Shown here piece by piece: positions 29,498 to 37,506 of a DNA stretch of 40,962 nucleotides (within the stretch, counting starts at the first letter, position 1; each line of letters opens with the position of its first letter). Below the pieces are notes generated by a model. The model saw only the letters and a list, made by a program, of their open reading frames with translations, was not told where the DNA came from and did not search any database. Position numbers and translations under genes: made by a program. This DNA is from a virus: IMG/VR virus record IMGVR_UViG_3300030117_000349, positions 1 to 40,962 of that record; one strand, 5' to 3'.

Positions 29498-31411
29498 ATG
29501 GCACCAAAACAAGGCTTAAATCTTGGAGACACAGACACTTTATTAAAAAGTTTGAATCTTCCTAGTCAACCAAAAACATTTGCAGAATTATCAAAAATGT
29601 ATGGACAAGGATTGTTTTCAGGCGAGGGGCCTGCTGCAAAGACATTCATACCACCAGTAAAAAATATGAAACAAATGTTCGGTGCACCTAAAACGCAAGG
29701 TGGTAAACTTTTACAATTTTTAGGCGATATTCCTTTGGCTGCTTTAGAGGGTGGTAGGTTGTTAACTGGTGGAATAGGTGCTTTAACAAACCCTGGGGGT
29801 AACATAATCGCTGATTATTTAGCACAAGTAACGCCAGAAGAATTTGAAAAAAGAACTGGTGGTCTTGGTGCGGGTCCAGAAATGTTTTTGCCAACCGATC
29901 AAACATCTTCAATTGCTGGATCAGATATTTTTACACAAGCAGGTCAAGATGCGTTAGCGTCTGAAACAAATGAGGCACTTAAAAATTTAATAGGTAAAAG
30001 TGTTGGTGATGTTGGTGCGTTTGATCCACAAGGTGAGGTTGATCAAGCAACTGTTGATAAGATAAAAGAGACACCAAAAACTGAAACTAAGGCAATTGCA
30101 GATGATCCATTTTTCAATGTATCTGGAGAAGATGATGGAAGTGGAGAGGATAGAAAAACTGACGAAACAACAGAAGTAGAGGGTGCAGATACACCTGCAA
30201 AAAAAGCTACAGTTAAGGCTTTAGATGCTTTTTTAGAACAGGCTAGACCTGGCATAAAGCCAGGTAAATACGAAGATTATATTAAAGAATTTGGAGAAGC
30301 AACTGGATTAGACGTTTCTGGTGAGCCAGATACTAAACAAGCACTTATGTCCTTTGGATTAGCACTAATGCAAAATAGAGCAGGCAAAGGATTTAACTTT
30401 AGTAAAATATTAGGTGCTGTGGGTGAGGCAGGCGAGGCTGCAATGCCAGATTTTAGAAAAGCAGTGTCAGAGGCAAAGGCAATAAGAGCTAAAGCTGGAT
30501 CTTATGCTTTAAGTCAGAAAGAGTCAGATCAAAAGAAAGCCATGAATAGAGCCTCTTACGTTGTCATACCAAAAGAGGGTGGATTACAAAATAGTATTCT
30601 TCAAAACACTGGTAGATTTGCAAGGCTTAACAGTTATGAATTAAACAATTTAATGAACAACGCAGAGTTTAACGAAAGATTTGAAGTCATAGATGCTTCT
30701 ACATACACAGATATGACAAAATCTCTTATTACTGCTGCTAATAAAAATAAAAAGAAAACATTTTTAGAAAAACCAACATCAATACCATTGTTTGGTGGAT
30801 CTAAAATAAAATTTGATGTTTTTTATGCAAATCCAAACAATCCAACCGGTGCAAAAAATCAAATTATTGAGCCACAATTAGCTTTGAACACGATAGCAAC
30901 AATGGAAAAAGGCTTAAAAAGAGCACAAGATCAATTTAGAGATATTGCTTCCTTAATAAATCAAACAGGTGTGACTGCGGCAGATCAGATACAATCCTTT
31001 GGAACGCAATTAGCTAAATCATTTGGTATTAAAATTGGCTCTGGAAAGACTACTCCGTTAAAAAGATTACAAGCCATCTTGACTGAATTAAAAGCAAGAA
31101 ACGCAGCAGACATTCTTGGAGAAAGTGGTAAAACTATATCTGATAATGATAGAAGATTAGTTGATGAAATAGTTGGTGGTATTGACGTTTTTAAAGGTGA
31201 GGGTGACTTAGATTTACTAAAAGAAAAACTAGGTAGACTTTATAAAAACATTATTGACACAAGAAGAGATGAGATAAATGAAGCTTATAGAAATGTGGGT
31301 AGGTTTATAAACATACAACAGGGTGGTGCCGCAACTGGTGGCACAAAATATGAAAAAGCAGAAGACGAACAAGGTGTTGTCTATAGAAGAGTTAGACCGA
31401 GTGGAACATAA
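29498..31411 (+). CDS. Internal virion protein (probable DNA ejection)
   Basis: A 637-residue protein; ATG at 29498 is chosen because the longer frame would overlap the upstream gene. It has an amphipathic N-terminal part, an acidic Ser/Thr/Asp linker (about residues 200-235), a helical Ala-rich region (SFGLALMQNRAGKGFNFSKI, then LGAVGEAGEAAMPDFRKAVS) that resembles many marine phage virion proteins, and a helical C-terminal half (MEKGLKRAQDQFRDIASLIN, LKRLQAILTELKARNAADI). No enzyme motif. The order small-medium-large-very large before the lysozyme is that of ejection genes in podoviruses. The stop overlaps the next ATG. Confidence 0.65.
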   Translation: MAPKQGLNLGDTDTLLKSLNLPSQPKTFAELSKMYGQGLFSGEGPAAKTFIPPVKNMKQMFGAPKTQGGKLLQFLGDIPLAALEGGRLLTGGIGALTNPGGNIIADYLAQVTPEEFEKRTGGLGAGPEMFLPTDQTSSIAGSDIFTQAGQDALASETNEALKNLIGKSVGDVGAFDPQGEVDQATVDKIKETPKTETKAIADDPFFNVSGEDDGSGEDRKTDETTEVEGADTPAKKATVKALDAFLEQARPGIKPGKYEDYIKEFGEATGLDVSGEPDTKQALMSFGLALMQNRAGKGFNFSKILGAVGEAGEAAMPDFRKAVSEAKAIRAKAGSYALSQKESDQKKAMNRASYVVIPKEGGLQNSILQNTGRFARLNSYELNNLMNNAEFNERFEVIDASTYTDMTKSLITAANKNKKKTFLEKPTSIPLFGGSKIKFDVFYANPNNPTGAKNQIIEPQLALNTIATMEKGLKRAQDQFRDIASLINQTGVTAADQIQSFGTQLAKSFGIKIGSGKTTPLKRLQAILTELKARNAADILGESGKTISDNDRRLVDEIVGGIDVFKGEGDLDLLKEKLGRLYKNIIDTRRDEINEAYRNVGRFINIQQGGAATGGTKYEKAEDEQGVVYRRVRPSGT

Positions 31412-34400
31412 TGGGTATAATAAGAGTAGAAACACCTCAAGGAATTGTTAGAGTTGAGATAGAGGGTAATGAGCCAACCGAACAAGAGTTAGCTGATATT
31501 GATAGACAATTTTCAGTTGAACCTAGAGCTGAAACTTTCGAAGATCTATTAGCACAAACAAAAACAACTCAACAAAAACAAATTGCCACCACACAAGCAA
31601 ATTTTGATACAGAATCTGGTATTCAAGATGCAGGTCTAAGAGCGGCTTTGTCTGCCGCTGAAAACAATGCAGAAGAAGAGAATATTCTTGCCACACAAGG
31701 TTTTAGTAGAGAAGATTACACAAGAGATAATAGAGGCAGATTAGCATTAACGCCTAGTGGTGCTAGAAAAGTAGGTGTGGAAACAGATAAAAATGTTCTT
31801 ATTGATGAAGAGGGTTTTAGCAGAAACGATCTATCTGATTTAGCAGGCATTATACCAGAACTTGGTCTTGGTATAACTGGTGCAATTAAAGGTGCTGCAG
31901 TTGGATCAACAATAGCTCCCGGCATTGGAACATTACTTGGTGGTGCGATAGGTGCTTTTGTCGGTGGTGGTGGTGGTTCTCTTGTTGAAGAGGCTATCGA
32001 GGGTATCGCTGGTGTTTCCGAACAAACTGCTGGAGAAATTGCAACAGACGCACTAATAGAGGGTGGAATTGCTGCTGGTGGAGAACTGTTGTTCGGCATA
32101 CCTATATTAGCTTACCGAGCAATAGCTCCATCTGGTAAAAAATTTATACAAGAGGCAAGTAAAGAAGATTTAAGAATTACTGCTGAGGGTATTAAAAGAG
32201 GTTTAGAGCCTACTATTGCACAAATAAAAGGAAGACCTATTGCTGCAAAGTTTCAACAATTACAAGAGAGTGTATTAGGTGGATCACCAAGAACACAAAA
32301 AATAGCGGCAGCTATGGAAAGAGAGATAGGCGAACTAAACAAGCTTATAAGTCAAGGTGTGACAGAAGGTAGTGAAAAATCAGCTGGTGAGTTGTTTATT
32401 GAGTTTGAAAAGAAGTTTGGTAAAGAATTAGCTAAGAAACAAACACAAGCTTATGGATCTATAATGACTGCTCTAAAAGAGTCTGCTGATAATTTAGCGG
32501 GTGGCTTAGAGCGTAATCAATTAATAGACGATAATATATTCAACTTTGTGCAACAATCTGCAAAGAACTTTGAAAATAATATGTCTCGACAATGGGCTAC
32601 CATTAACGAGGTTATTGAAACATCTATTGGTGATGCAAGAATTTTACCAACAAATCTTGTAAAAGATGTTGCAGATGTGGCAGAGAAAAAATTTGCAAAA
32701 GCAGGAACTGGCAGACTGTCTACTGAAGAAGGAACAGTAGGTCTAAATCTAGTAGAAGAATTAAGAGCGTTAGGTGACAAAGCATCTTTTACAGACGCAT
32801 ACCAATTAAGAAGAAAACTTTGGGATCTTAAAAATGCACCAAAGACAGAGGCGGAATTAACACAAAAAGCTATTATTGATGGATCTAAAAATTTATCTGA
32901 TGTGTGGGATAGTGCAATCAAAACAGTTGACAACTTGCTTATGGATACAAATATCACCTCTTTGACAGATGATATTACAAAACAATTAGGTTCAGAGGCA
33001 TTTAATAAGATTAAAGTTGCATCTGAGTTGTTACCATCAGCAAGAAAACAATTCAGAGAGGGCACTAAATTATATGATGATATATCCACAACTTTAGGAT
33101 CAAAAGACTTAGTATCTCAAATGAGAAGTGGAGCCTTTGATATTACAAGGCCAGGAGCTTTAACTGGATTAACTCAAAAAATTATTGGTAAAGGTGGCAA
33201 ACCTACTGGTTTAAAGAGATTAAAAAAAGCGTTAGATGACACGCAATACAATCAAATAAAAGGTCAGATGGGTAGAGATTGGTTGCAGAGTGCCTTAACT
33301 AAAACTGGCTTTGCATCAATCAAACCAACTAATTTTAAACCAAATGAATTTATAAAATCATTAGATGATTTAGGTGAAACTGGCGTAGAACTTTATGGTA
33401 GGGCAGAATACAATAGATTAAAGCAGGTTGCCAAAGGTTTTGAAGATTTAAAACTTACAAACATTGATGAAGAAGTTTTGTCAAATGCTGTTGCACAAGG
33501 ATTAGATCAAGGTGTTGCAAATGCCGTGAGGGGTGCTTTAGATACATTGGAAGAAACTTCAAGATTAAGGTCTAATAGTGTATTTGCTAAAATTAGAAAT
33601 AACAGATTAGATCCAGAAGAAGCTTTAGATTTAGTAATGTCTCCAGGTGCTACTCGTGGCGACATTAGAGCTGTTATGGAGTTTTTTAAAGACAGTCCTG
33701 CAGAGTTAAAAACTATTAGAGGCACTTATGTAGAAAATATGCTCGATAATGTTGGTGCAGTAACAAACGCTGATAGTATGAAACAATTAGCTAAAAATAT
33801 AGCAAGAGCAGATAAGAGCAATAAGTTGGATATAGTGTTTCCTAATGTTGGAGAAACTGCTGGTCAAGCACAGAACATTAGAGATTTTGGAAAAATTTTA
33901 AATAGAATATCATCAAACATTCCAAAAGGTGATTTGGTTGCTCAAGGTATATTGGCAAACATTTTTAATAACATTGGCAGAATTGCAAAAATGTTTGTGT
34001 TAGGTCAACTATTTACTGGTAAAAAGGCTATGAAAGAGATAGTTGAGGCTGCTAAAAAATTAGACGATACTGCTAGTCCGACTGCCGAACAACAAAGAGT
34101 ATTTTTAGATGCTGTGGCTAACGCTTTTAGACCTGGACAGGCGACAACACAAACAATTCAAGAGGGCGTAAAAGATACATCTAATCAACTACAAGCGTTA
34201 TCTGAGAGCAGTGGCATTAATCAAGCAGTTGGTAACATCGTAAATCAAACGACTAATCAAGTTAGAAATGTGCAACCAGCAAATCCAAACACTGCCGTTG
34301 GAAGCATAGATGTAACAAGTCCAGGTGTTGGTGCTGCATTAGGTTTAAATCCTACAGACCAAGCAATAGCTGCTAGACGTAAGCCTCAATCACCACTTTC

Positions 34401-34440
34401 TGCTAATATGGAACAATTTGGAGAATTATTTAATAGATGA
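31411..34440 (+). CDS. Large internal virion protein (probable DNA ejection channel component)
   Basis: At 1009 residues, the longest protein here. The N-terminus (GIIRVETPQGIVRVEIEGNE, then PTEQELADIDRQF) is a module found in many phage ejection or transglycosylase proteins. Residues about 152-197 form a glycine-zipper membrane-like stretch (ITGAIKGAAVGSTIAPGIGT, then LLGGAIGAFVGGGGG), and the following several hundred residues are helical. A second hydrophobic patch lies near 860 (IARMFVLG-like, here IAKMFVLGQLF). No SLT glutamate motif was found. It probably spans the periplasm or inner membrane during DNA entry, as T7 gp16 does. It ends in an overlap with the lysozyme start. Confidence 0.68.
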   Translation: MGIIRVETPQGIVRVEIEGNEPTEQELADIDRQFSVEPRAETFEDLLAQTKTTQQKQIATTQANFDTESGIQDAGLRAALSAAENNAEEENILATQGFSREDYTRDNRGRLALTPSGARKVGVETDKNVLIDEEGFSRNDLSDLAGIIPELGLGITGAIKGAAVGSTIAPGIGTLLGGAIGAFVGGGGGSLVEEAIEGIAGVSEQTAGEIATDALIEGGIAAGGELLFGIPILAYRAIAPSGKKFIQEASKEDLRITAEGIKRGLEPTIAQIKGRPIAAKFQQLQESVLGGSPRTQKIAAAMEREIGELNKLISQGVTEGSEKSAGELFIEFEKKFGKELAKKQTQAYGSIMTALKESADNLAGGLERNQLIDDNIFNFVQQSAKNFENNMSRQWATINEVIETSIGDARILPTNLVKDVADVAEKKFAKAGTGRLSTEEGTVGLNLVEELRALGDKASFTDAYQLRRKLWDLKNAPKTEAELTQKAIIDGSKNLSDVWDSAIKTVDNLLMDTNITSLTDDITKQLGSEAFNKIKVASELLPSARKQFREGTKLYDDISTTLGSKDLVSQMRSGAFDITRPGALTGLTQKIIGKGGKPTGLKRLKKALDDTQYNQIKGQMGRDWLQSALTKTGFASIKPTNFKPNEFIKSLDDLGETGVELYGRAEYNRLKQVAKGFEDLKLTNIDEEVLSNAVAQGLDQGVANAVRGALDTLEETSRLRSNSVFAKIRNNRLDPEEALDLVMSPGATRGDIRAVMEFFKDSPAELKTIRGTYVENMLDNVGAVTNADSMKQLAKNIARADKSNKLDIVFPNVGETAGQAQNIRDFGKILNRISSNIPKGDLVAQGILANIFNNIGRIAKMFVLGQLFTGKKAMKEIVEAAKKLDDTASPTAEQQRVFLDAVANAFRPGQATTQTIQEGVKDTSNQLQALSESSGINQAVGNIVNQTTNQVRNVQPANPNTAVGSIDVTSPGVGAALGLNPTDQAIAARRKPQSPLSANMEQFGELFNR

Positions 34441-34886
34441 ACATAGATGAGTTAAGAGAAGAAATAGCCAATGATGAGGGCAAGGTTATGTCCGTGTACC
34501 TTGACCACCTTAACTTACCCACGCTAGGCATCGGTCATTTGATAACTGAATGGGATGAAGAGCATGGTAAACCAGTTGGCACAGAGGTATCTGAAGAAAG
34601 AGTTAACGAGTTGTTTGCAAAAGATATTGAAACAACAATATCAGAGTGCAAAGAGTTATTTGAAAACTTTGATAATCTACCAGATGAAGTACAAAAAATA
34701 TGTGCAAACATGATGTTTAATATGGGCAGGCCTAGATTAAGTGGATTCAAAAAATTTCGTGCGGCGATAGCAAACAACGACTGGCAAGAGTGTGCCGTTC
34801 AGATGGAAGACAGCCGTTGGCACAAACAGGTAACAAACAGAGCGAATCGCCTAATATCAAGAATGAGAGCGGTCGAGGGTACCTAA
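34437..34886 (+). CDS. Endolysin, T4-type lysozyme (GH24)
   Basis: A 149-residue muramidase that cuts the glycan strands of peptidoglycan at the end of infection. The catalytic triad positions match T4 lysozyme exactly in spacing: Glu14 (in NDEGK), Asp23 (in VYLDH) and Thr29 (in LPTLGIGHL), against T4 Glu11, Asp20, Thr26. The C-terminal helices contain VQKICANMMFNMGRPRLSGF, the usual GH24 pattern. No signal peptide or membrane anchor, so it needs the holin. It overlaps the large virion gene at its start and, at its end, the minus-strand gene by 30 bp. Confidence 0.93.
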   Translation: MNIDELREEIANDEGKVMSVYLDHLNLPTLGIGHLITEWDEEHGKPVGTEVSEERVNELFAKDIETTISECKELFENFDNLPDEVQKICANMMFNMGRPRLSGFKKFRAAIANNDWQECAVQMEDSRWHKQVTNRANRLISRMRAVEGT

Positions 34887-35054
34887 TCCCAACGTCTTGA
34901 CGTTACTTGTAATATCATGTTTTTCATATTCTTTATCAACCATTAATCCGATCTGTTGACGTATATTTCTTCGCTCTTTATCGCATATAGCTTTAAGTTT
35001 GTTGTAGGTTAGAACGTCTATTCCTATTGACTTGAACTTTGATGGGTCTGCCAT
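34857..35054 (-). CDS. Ribbon-helix-helix-like regulator (the only minus-strand gene)
   Basis: A 65-residue protein on the opposite strand to everything else. It has a proper ribosome binding site on that strand (GGAGG, 8 nt before its ATG). The layout fits an Arc/MetJ-type DNA-binding protein: a strand (KFKSIGIDVLTYN), helix A (NKLKAICDKERR) and helix B (IRQQIGLMVDKEYEKH). Such proteins act as dimers or higher oligomers on short repeated half-sites. Its position between the late lysis gene and the DNA-metabolism genes suits a control function. A candidate target lies at 35459-35485. The family call rests on pattern only. Confidence 0.65.
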   Translation of the reverse strand: MADPSKFKSIGIDVLTYNKLKAICDKERRNIRQQIGLMVDKEYEKHDITSNVKTLGLGTLDRSHS

Positions 35055-35066
35055 TATACTACCTCC

Positions 35067-35441
35067 ATGACTTATAAATACCCAATTATACCCAAAAAAA
35101 CCCGAAGACCAAACAAATATTTCGCAAAAAAAACTGTGGCTATGGGATTAAAATTTGACAGTAGATGGGAAGCAGAGCGTTGGGGTCAATTAAAAGCTAT
35201 GGAAAGAGCTGGTGTGGTAACACAATTGGAACGTCAAATTAAATATGAGTTAAGCATTAATGACGTGAAAATTTGTGATTATATCGCAGATTTTAGATAC
35301 CTACTTGAAGAAGAAGATGGTTTATCAAGATTAGTTATAGAAGATGCAAAAGGTATTCAAACACCAGAGTTTCGTCTTAAGAAAAAGATGATGAAAGCCA
35401 TACACGATATAGATATTTATCTTTCTTTCAAAAAAAAATAA
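35067..35441 (+). CDS. DUF1064-type PD-(D/E)XK nuclease-like protein
   Basis: A 124-residue protein. After a basic start (PKKTRRPNKYFAKKT) it has KFDSRWEAERWGQLKAMERA, GVVTQLERQIKYEL, CDYIADFRYLLE and LVIEDAKGIQTPEFRLKKK. This is the DUF1064 pattern, a small nuclease-fold family in phages where Glu (EAE), Asp (YIADF), Glu-x-x-Lys (EDAKG) form the metal site. It probably processes replication or recombination intermediates. The gene begins 12 bp from the start of the divergent regulator and has no clear ribosome binding site, so its ATG is the weakest point. Confidence 0.75.
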   Translation: MTYKYPIIPKKTRRPNKYFAKKTVAMGLKFDSRWEAERWGQLKAMERAGVVTQLERQIKYELSINDVKICDYIADFRYLLEEEDGLSRLVIEDAKGIQTPEFRLKKKMMKAIHDIDIYLSFKKK

Positions 35442-35450
35442 TAAAGTTTA

Positions 35451-35479
35451 TTGACAGCTAGGTTATGTGTGCCTATGTT
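35451..35479 (+). promoter_or_regulatory. Sigma70-like promoter before the recombination/replication operon
   Basis: TTGACA (35451-35456), a perfect -35 hexamer, is followed after 17 bp by TATGTT (35474-35479), a 4-of-6 match to TATAAT. It lies in the 82-bp gap before the gene at 35524 and points into the block of DNA-metabolism genes. It is the best promoter seen in the window. The start of transcription would fall at about 35486. Confidence 0.65.
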
Positions 35480-35485
35480 ATAGGT
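35459..35485 (+). promoter_or_regulatory. Candidate operator over the promoter
   Basis: CCTAT-GTT-ATAGG (35472-35484) is a perfect inverted repeat that covers the -10 element, and TAGGT occurs twice in direct orientation (35459-35463 and 35481-35485), 22 bp, or two helical turns, apart. A protein bound here would block the promoter. The nearby ribbon-helix-helix-like protein (34857-35054) is an obvious candidate, as such proteins bind repeated short half-sites; that link is inferred. Confidence 0.5.
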
Positions 35486-35523
35486 ATCTAGTGTCTATTT
35501 TATATAAAGAGAAAGGAATAATT

Positions 35524-35958
35524 ATGGAATTAGATTTTTTACATATGCCTTTGCAGGATCTATTCAAGTATCGTGAGGACTTGAAGAACCAGATCCAAGC
35601 GTTAAAGGATAAACAAGCTCATCTTAATGATGATCTTGCGATTAGGTTTGGCAACACTGCAAGAAATAAACTTGCAGATGATGGCAAAGATTATGGCTCT
35701 GTAACATTACATGAGCATGGCTATAAAGTTAAGGTTAGCTTGAGGCAAAAAGTTACTTGGGATCAAGAAGGTCTTGCACAGTCTTTAATGGATATGAATG
35801 AAGATGATGCAAGGCACTATGCCAAAATTACTTATGGCATTGATGAGCGTAAGTACAACAACGCACCTCCTGCTATCAAAGCAAAACTACAAGAACACAG
35901 AACTGTAGAATTAACTGGTACATCTGTGGATATTACGGAGGATACTAATGGCTCTTAA
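35524..35958 (+). CDS. Conserved protein preceding Sak4, unknown function
   Basis: A 144-residue protein. I take ATG 35524, with AAAGGA 8 nt upstream, instead of an earlier frame start that would lie inside the promoter. Residues 1-45 form a helical, coiled-coil-like region (DLFKYREDLKNQIQALKDKQ), then a beta part (KDYGSVTLHEHGYKVKVSLR, then QKVTWDQEGLAQ), and HYAKITYGIDERKYNNAPPA. I recall this protein type just upstream of Sak4-like genes in marine phages, which suggests a role in recombination or DNA annealing, but no activity is known to me. It overlaps the next gene by 11 nt. Confidence 0.68.
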   Translation: MELDFLHMPLQDLFKYREDLKNQIQALKDKQAHLNDDLAIRFGNTARNKLADDGKDYGSVTLHEHGYKVKVSLRQKVTWDQEGLAQSLMDMNEDDARHYAKITYGIDERKYNNAPPAIKAKLQEHRTVELTGTSVDITEDTNGS

Positions 35959-36817
35959 GATTATTACTGCTGATGAGAGGTTAGCAGAAAAGCGTGGTCA
36001 TAAGATTGTAGTTTGTGGTCAAAGTGGTGTGGGTAAGACAACTCTTGCCCGCACACTTGATCCAGATACTACTTTATTTATGGACTTGGAAGCTGGTGAT
36101 GCAGCTATTGAAAGATGGCCTATTGACGTTATTAGACCAAAAACTTGGGAAGAATGTAGAGATTTTGCATGTTTCTTAGGTGGTCCTAATCCAGCTCTAA
36201 CACCTGAACAACCATACTCAGTAGTTGAATACGAGAGAGTTTCACAGATGTATGGTGATTCTATTGAGATGATGAAAAAGTATGACAGCATCTTCGTAGA
36301 TAGTATTACTGTAGCAGGTAGATTGTGTTTTCAATATTGTTTAGGACACCCTGATAACAAATCAGATAGAACTGGCAAAATTGATACAAGAGCTGTCTAT
36401 GGTATGCAAGGTCGTGAAATGATGTCATGGCTTACACATCTTCAACATATTAGGTCTAAGAATGTAATCTTTGTTGGCATCTTGGATGAGAAGGTTGATG
36501 ACTATGGTAGAACTTTGTATGAATTACAAATTGAAGGTTCCAAGACTGGTCGTGAACTACCTGGTATTGTAGATGAAGTTATTACTATGGCAGTAATGCC
36601 AAGTGAAGAACATGGTCCTTATAGGGCTTTTGTATGTCAAACACTTAACCAATGGGGTTATCCAGCAAAAGATAGATCTGGTCAATTAGAAGTAATTGAG
36701 GAACCACACCTTGGTAAGCTATTGGCAAAAATTAGTGGTAGGTCAAGCGGAGAAAGGGATTTAAACTTCGTTGACCCTAATGCAATCAAATCTAGCGAAA
36801 AAGGAGATACTAAATGA
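35948..36817 (+). CDS. Sak4-like RecA-fold ATPase (single-strand annealing/recombination)
   Basis: A 289-residue P-loop ATPase: Walker A GQSGVGKT (residues 24-31), Walker B near YDSIFVDSI (about 112-120), and a following VYGMQGREMMSWLTHLQHIR and VIFVGILDEKVDDYG that fit the AAA_24/Sak4 group. Sak4 proteins are compact RecA-like phage proteins that help anneal single strands during recombination and replication and work with an SSB. The next gene is a DUF669-like ssDNA-binding candidate overlapping by 4 nt, the usual partner. The RecA DNA-binding L2 loop cannot be judged by eye. Confidence 0.8.
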   Translation: MALKIITADERLAEKRGHKIVVCGQSGVGKTTLARTLDPDTTLFMDLEAGDAAIERWPIDVIRPKTWEECRDFACFLGGPNPALTPEQPYSVVEYERVSQMYGDSIEMMKKYDSIFVDSITVAGRLCFQYCLGHPDNKSDRTGKIDTRAVYGMQGREMMSWLTHLQHIRSKNVIFVGILDEKVDDYGRTLYELQIEGSKTGRELPGIVDEVITMAVMPSEEHGPYRAFVCQTLNQWGYPAKDRSGQLEVIEEPHLGKLLAKISGRSSGERDLNFVDPNAIKSSEKGDTK

Positions 36818-37407
36818 TTGATTTTAATGAAGTTCCAACTGGTGGTGGCGGTGGAGGAGATTTTGAGTTAATTCCTGCTGGCACTGTAGCTCGTGTTATC
36901 TTAACTATGAAAAGGGGTCCTGAAGTTATCCCTGATTACTCAACACAACCTATGTTTAAGCAAGGTCAAACTGGTACTAAGTGGCTTGAGTGTGAGTTCA
37001 CTGTTGTTGGTGGTAAGTATGATAAACGTAAGTTTTGGCAGAATATCATGGTTGATGGTGGCAAGATTAACCCTGAAAGCGGCATGCCTTGGTGTAAAGA
37101 AATTGGCATCAGAACTTTTAGAGATATTATTAATAGCACTTTTGGTCTTGATCCAAATGACACCTCACCAGAGGCAGCCATGAAGAGAAAGGTCAATGAC
37201 TTAAACGTGCTTGATGGTGCAGAGTTTTGTGTCAAGGTAGCCATTGAAAAAGGTACTAATGGCTATGCAGATAAGAATAAAATGATGGTTGCTCTTGCTG
37301 TTAATAGTAATGAGTACATTGGTTCTGCACAAGCACCTCAGACTAACAATACACAACCTCAACAACCTAATGGTAACAGTCCGTTACCACCTTGGGCTAA
37401 GAAGTAG
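36814..37407 (+). CDS. DUF669-like single-stranded DNA-binding protein
   Basis: A 197-residue protein: a glycine loop (PTGGGGGGDFELIPAGTVAR), an OB-like core (TKWLECEFTVVGGKYDKRKF, then WQNIMVDGG, NVLDGAEFCVKVAIEKG) and an unstructured Asn/Gln/Pro tail. FELIPAG ... W ... GGKYDKRKFWQN is the pattern of DUF669 proteins, which are found next to Sak4 and proposed to be its SSB partner. It ends PPWAKK and therefore lacks the acidic DDDIPF-type tip through which bacterial SSBs recruit partners; a tip of that type occurs on the protein at 39698-39946. Start overlaps Sak4 (ATGA). Confidence 0.72.
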   Translation: MIDFNEVPTGGGGGGDFELIPAGTVARVILTMKRGPEVIPDYSTQPMFKQGQTGTKWLECEFTVVGGKYDKRKFWQNIMVDGGKINPESGMPWCKEIGIRTFRDIINSTFGLDPNDTSPEAAMKRKVNDLNVLDGAEFCVKVAIEKGTNGYADKNKMMVALAVNSNEYIGSAQAPQTNNTQPQQPNGNSPLPPWAKK

Positions 37408-37506
37408 GTTTCTAGGTTTCTAGCGGCAGGACTGCTTTCTCGTCTGCTAGAGTCGGTTTGGGTAGCACCGATGCCGCAAAGCTACCCATTTAACTAGGAA
37501 ACAAAC
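37408..37506 (+). ncRNA. Candidate structured RNA element / mRNA leader between ssDNA-binding gene and helicase
   Basis: These 99 bp hold no gene and, by direct count, 49 are G or C, clearly more than the AT-rich surroundings. Self-complementary parts can pair together: GCGGCA (37423-37428) with TGCCGC (37472-37477); GGAC (37429-37432) with GTCT (37442-37445); TCGGT (37453-37457) with ACCGA (37467-37471); and the loop TGGGTAGC (37459-37466) with GCTACCCA (37481-37488), a perfect 8-bp pseudoknot. An alternative 8-bp pairing (37419-37426 with 37444-37451) competes with the first stem, as in a switch. I match it to no known RNA class. Confidence 0.5.

Noticed and set aside
32517-33089. Minus-strand frame of 190 codons
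   Set aside because: Lies wholly inside the large virion protein gene on the other strand; no start signal and no conserved motif.
34891-34904. Palindrome AACGTCTTGACGTT as a terminator between the lysozyme and the minus-strand gene
   Set aside because: The stem is only 5 bp with a 4-nt loop, lies inside the minus-strand gene, and has no T-run on either side.
37423-37488. tRNA or known ribozyme in the helicase leader
   Set aside because: No TTCGA-type T-loop, no anticodon arm of correct size and no acceptor pairing. A GCCGCAA stretch recalls part of twister ribozymes, but the other conserved parts and the stem order do not fit.
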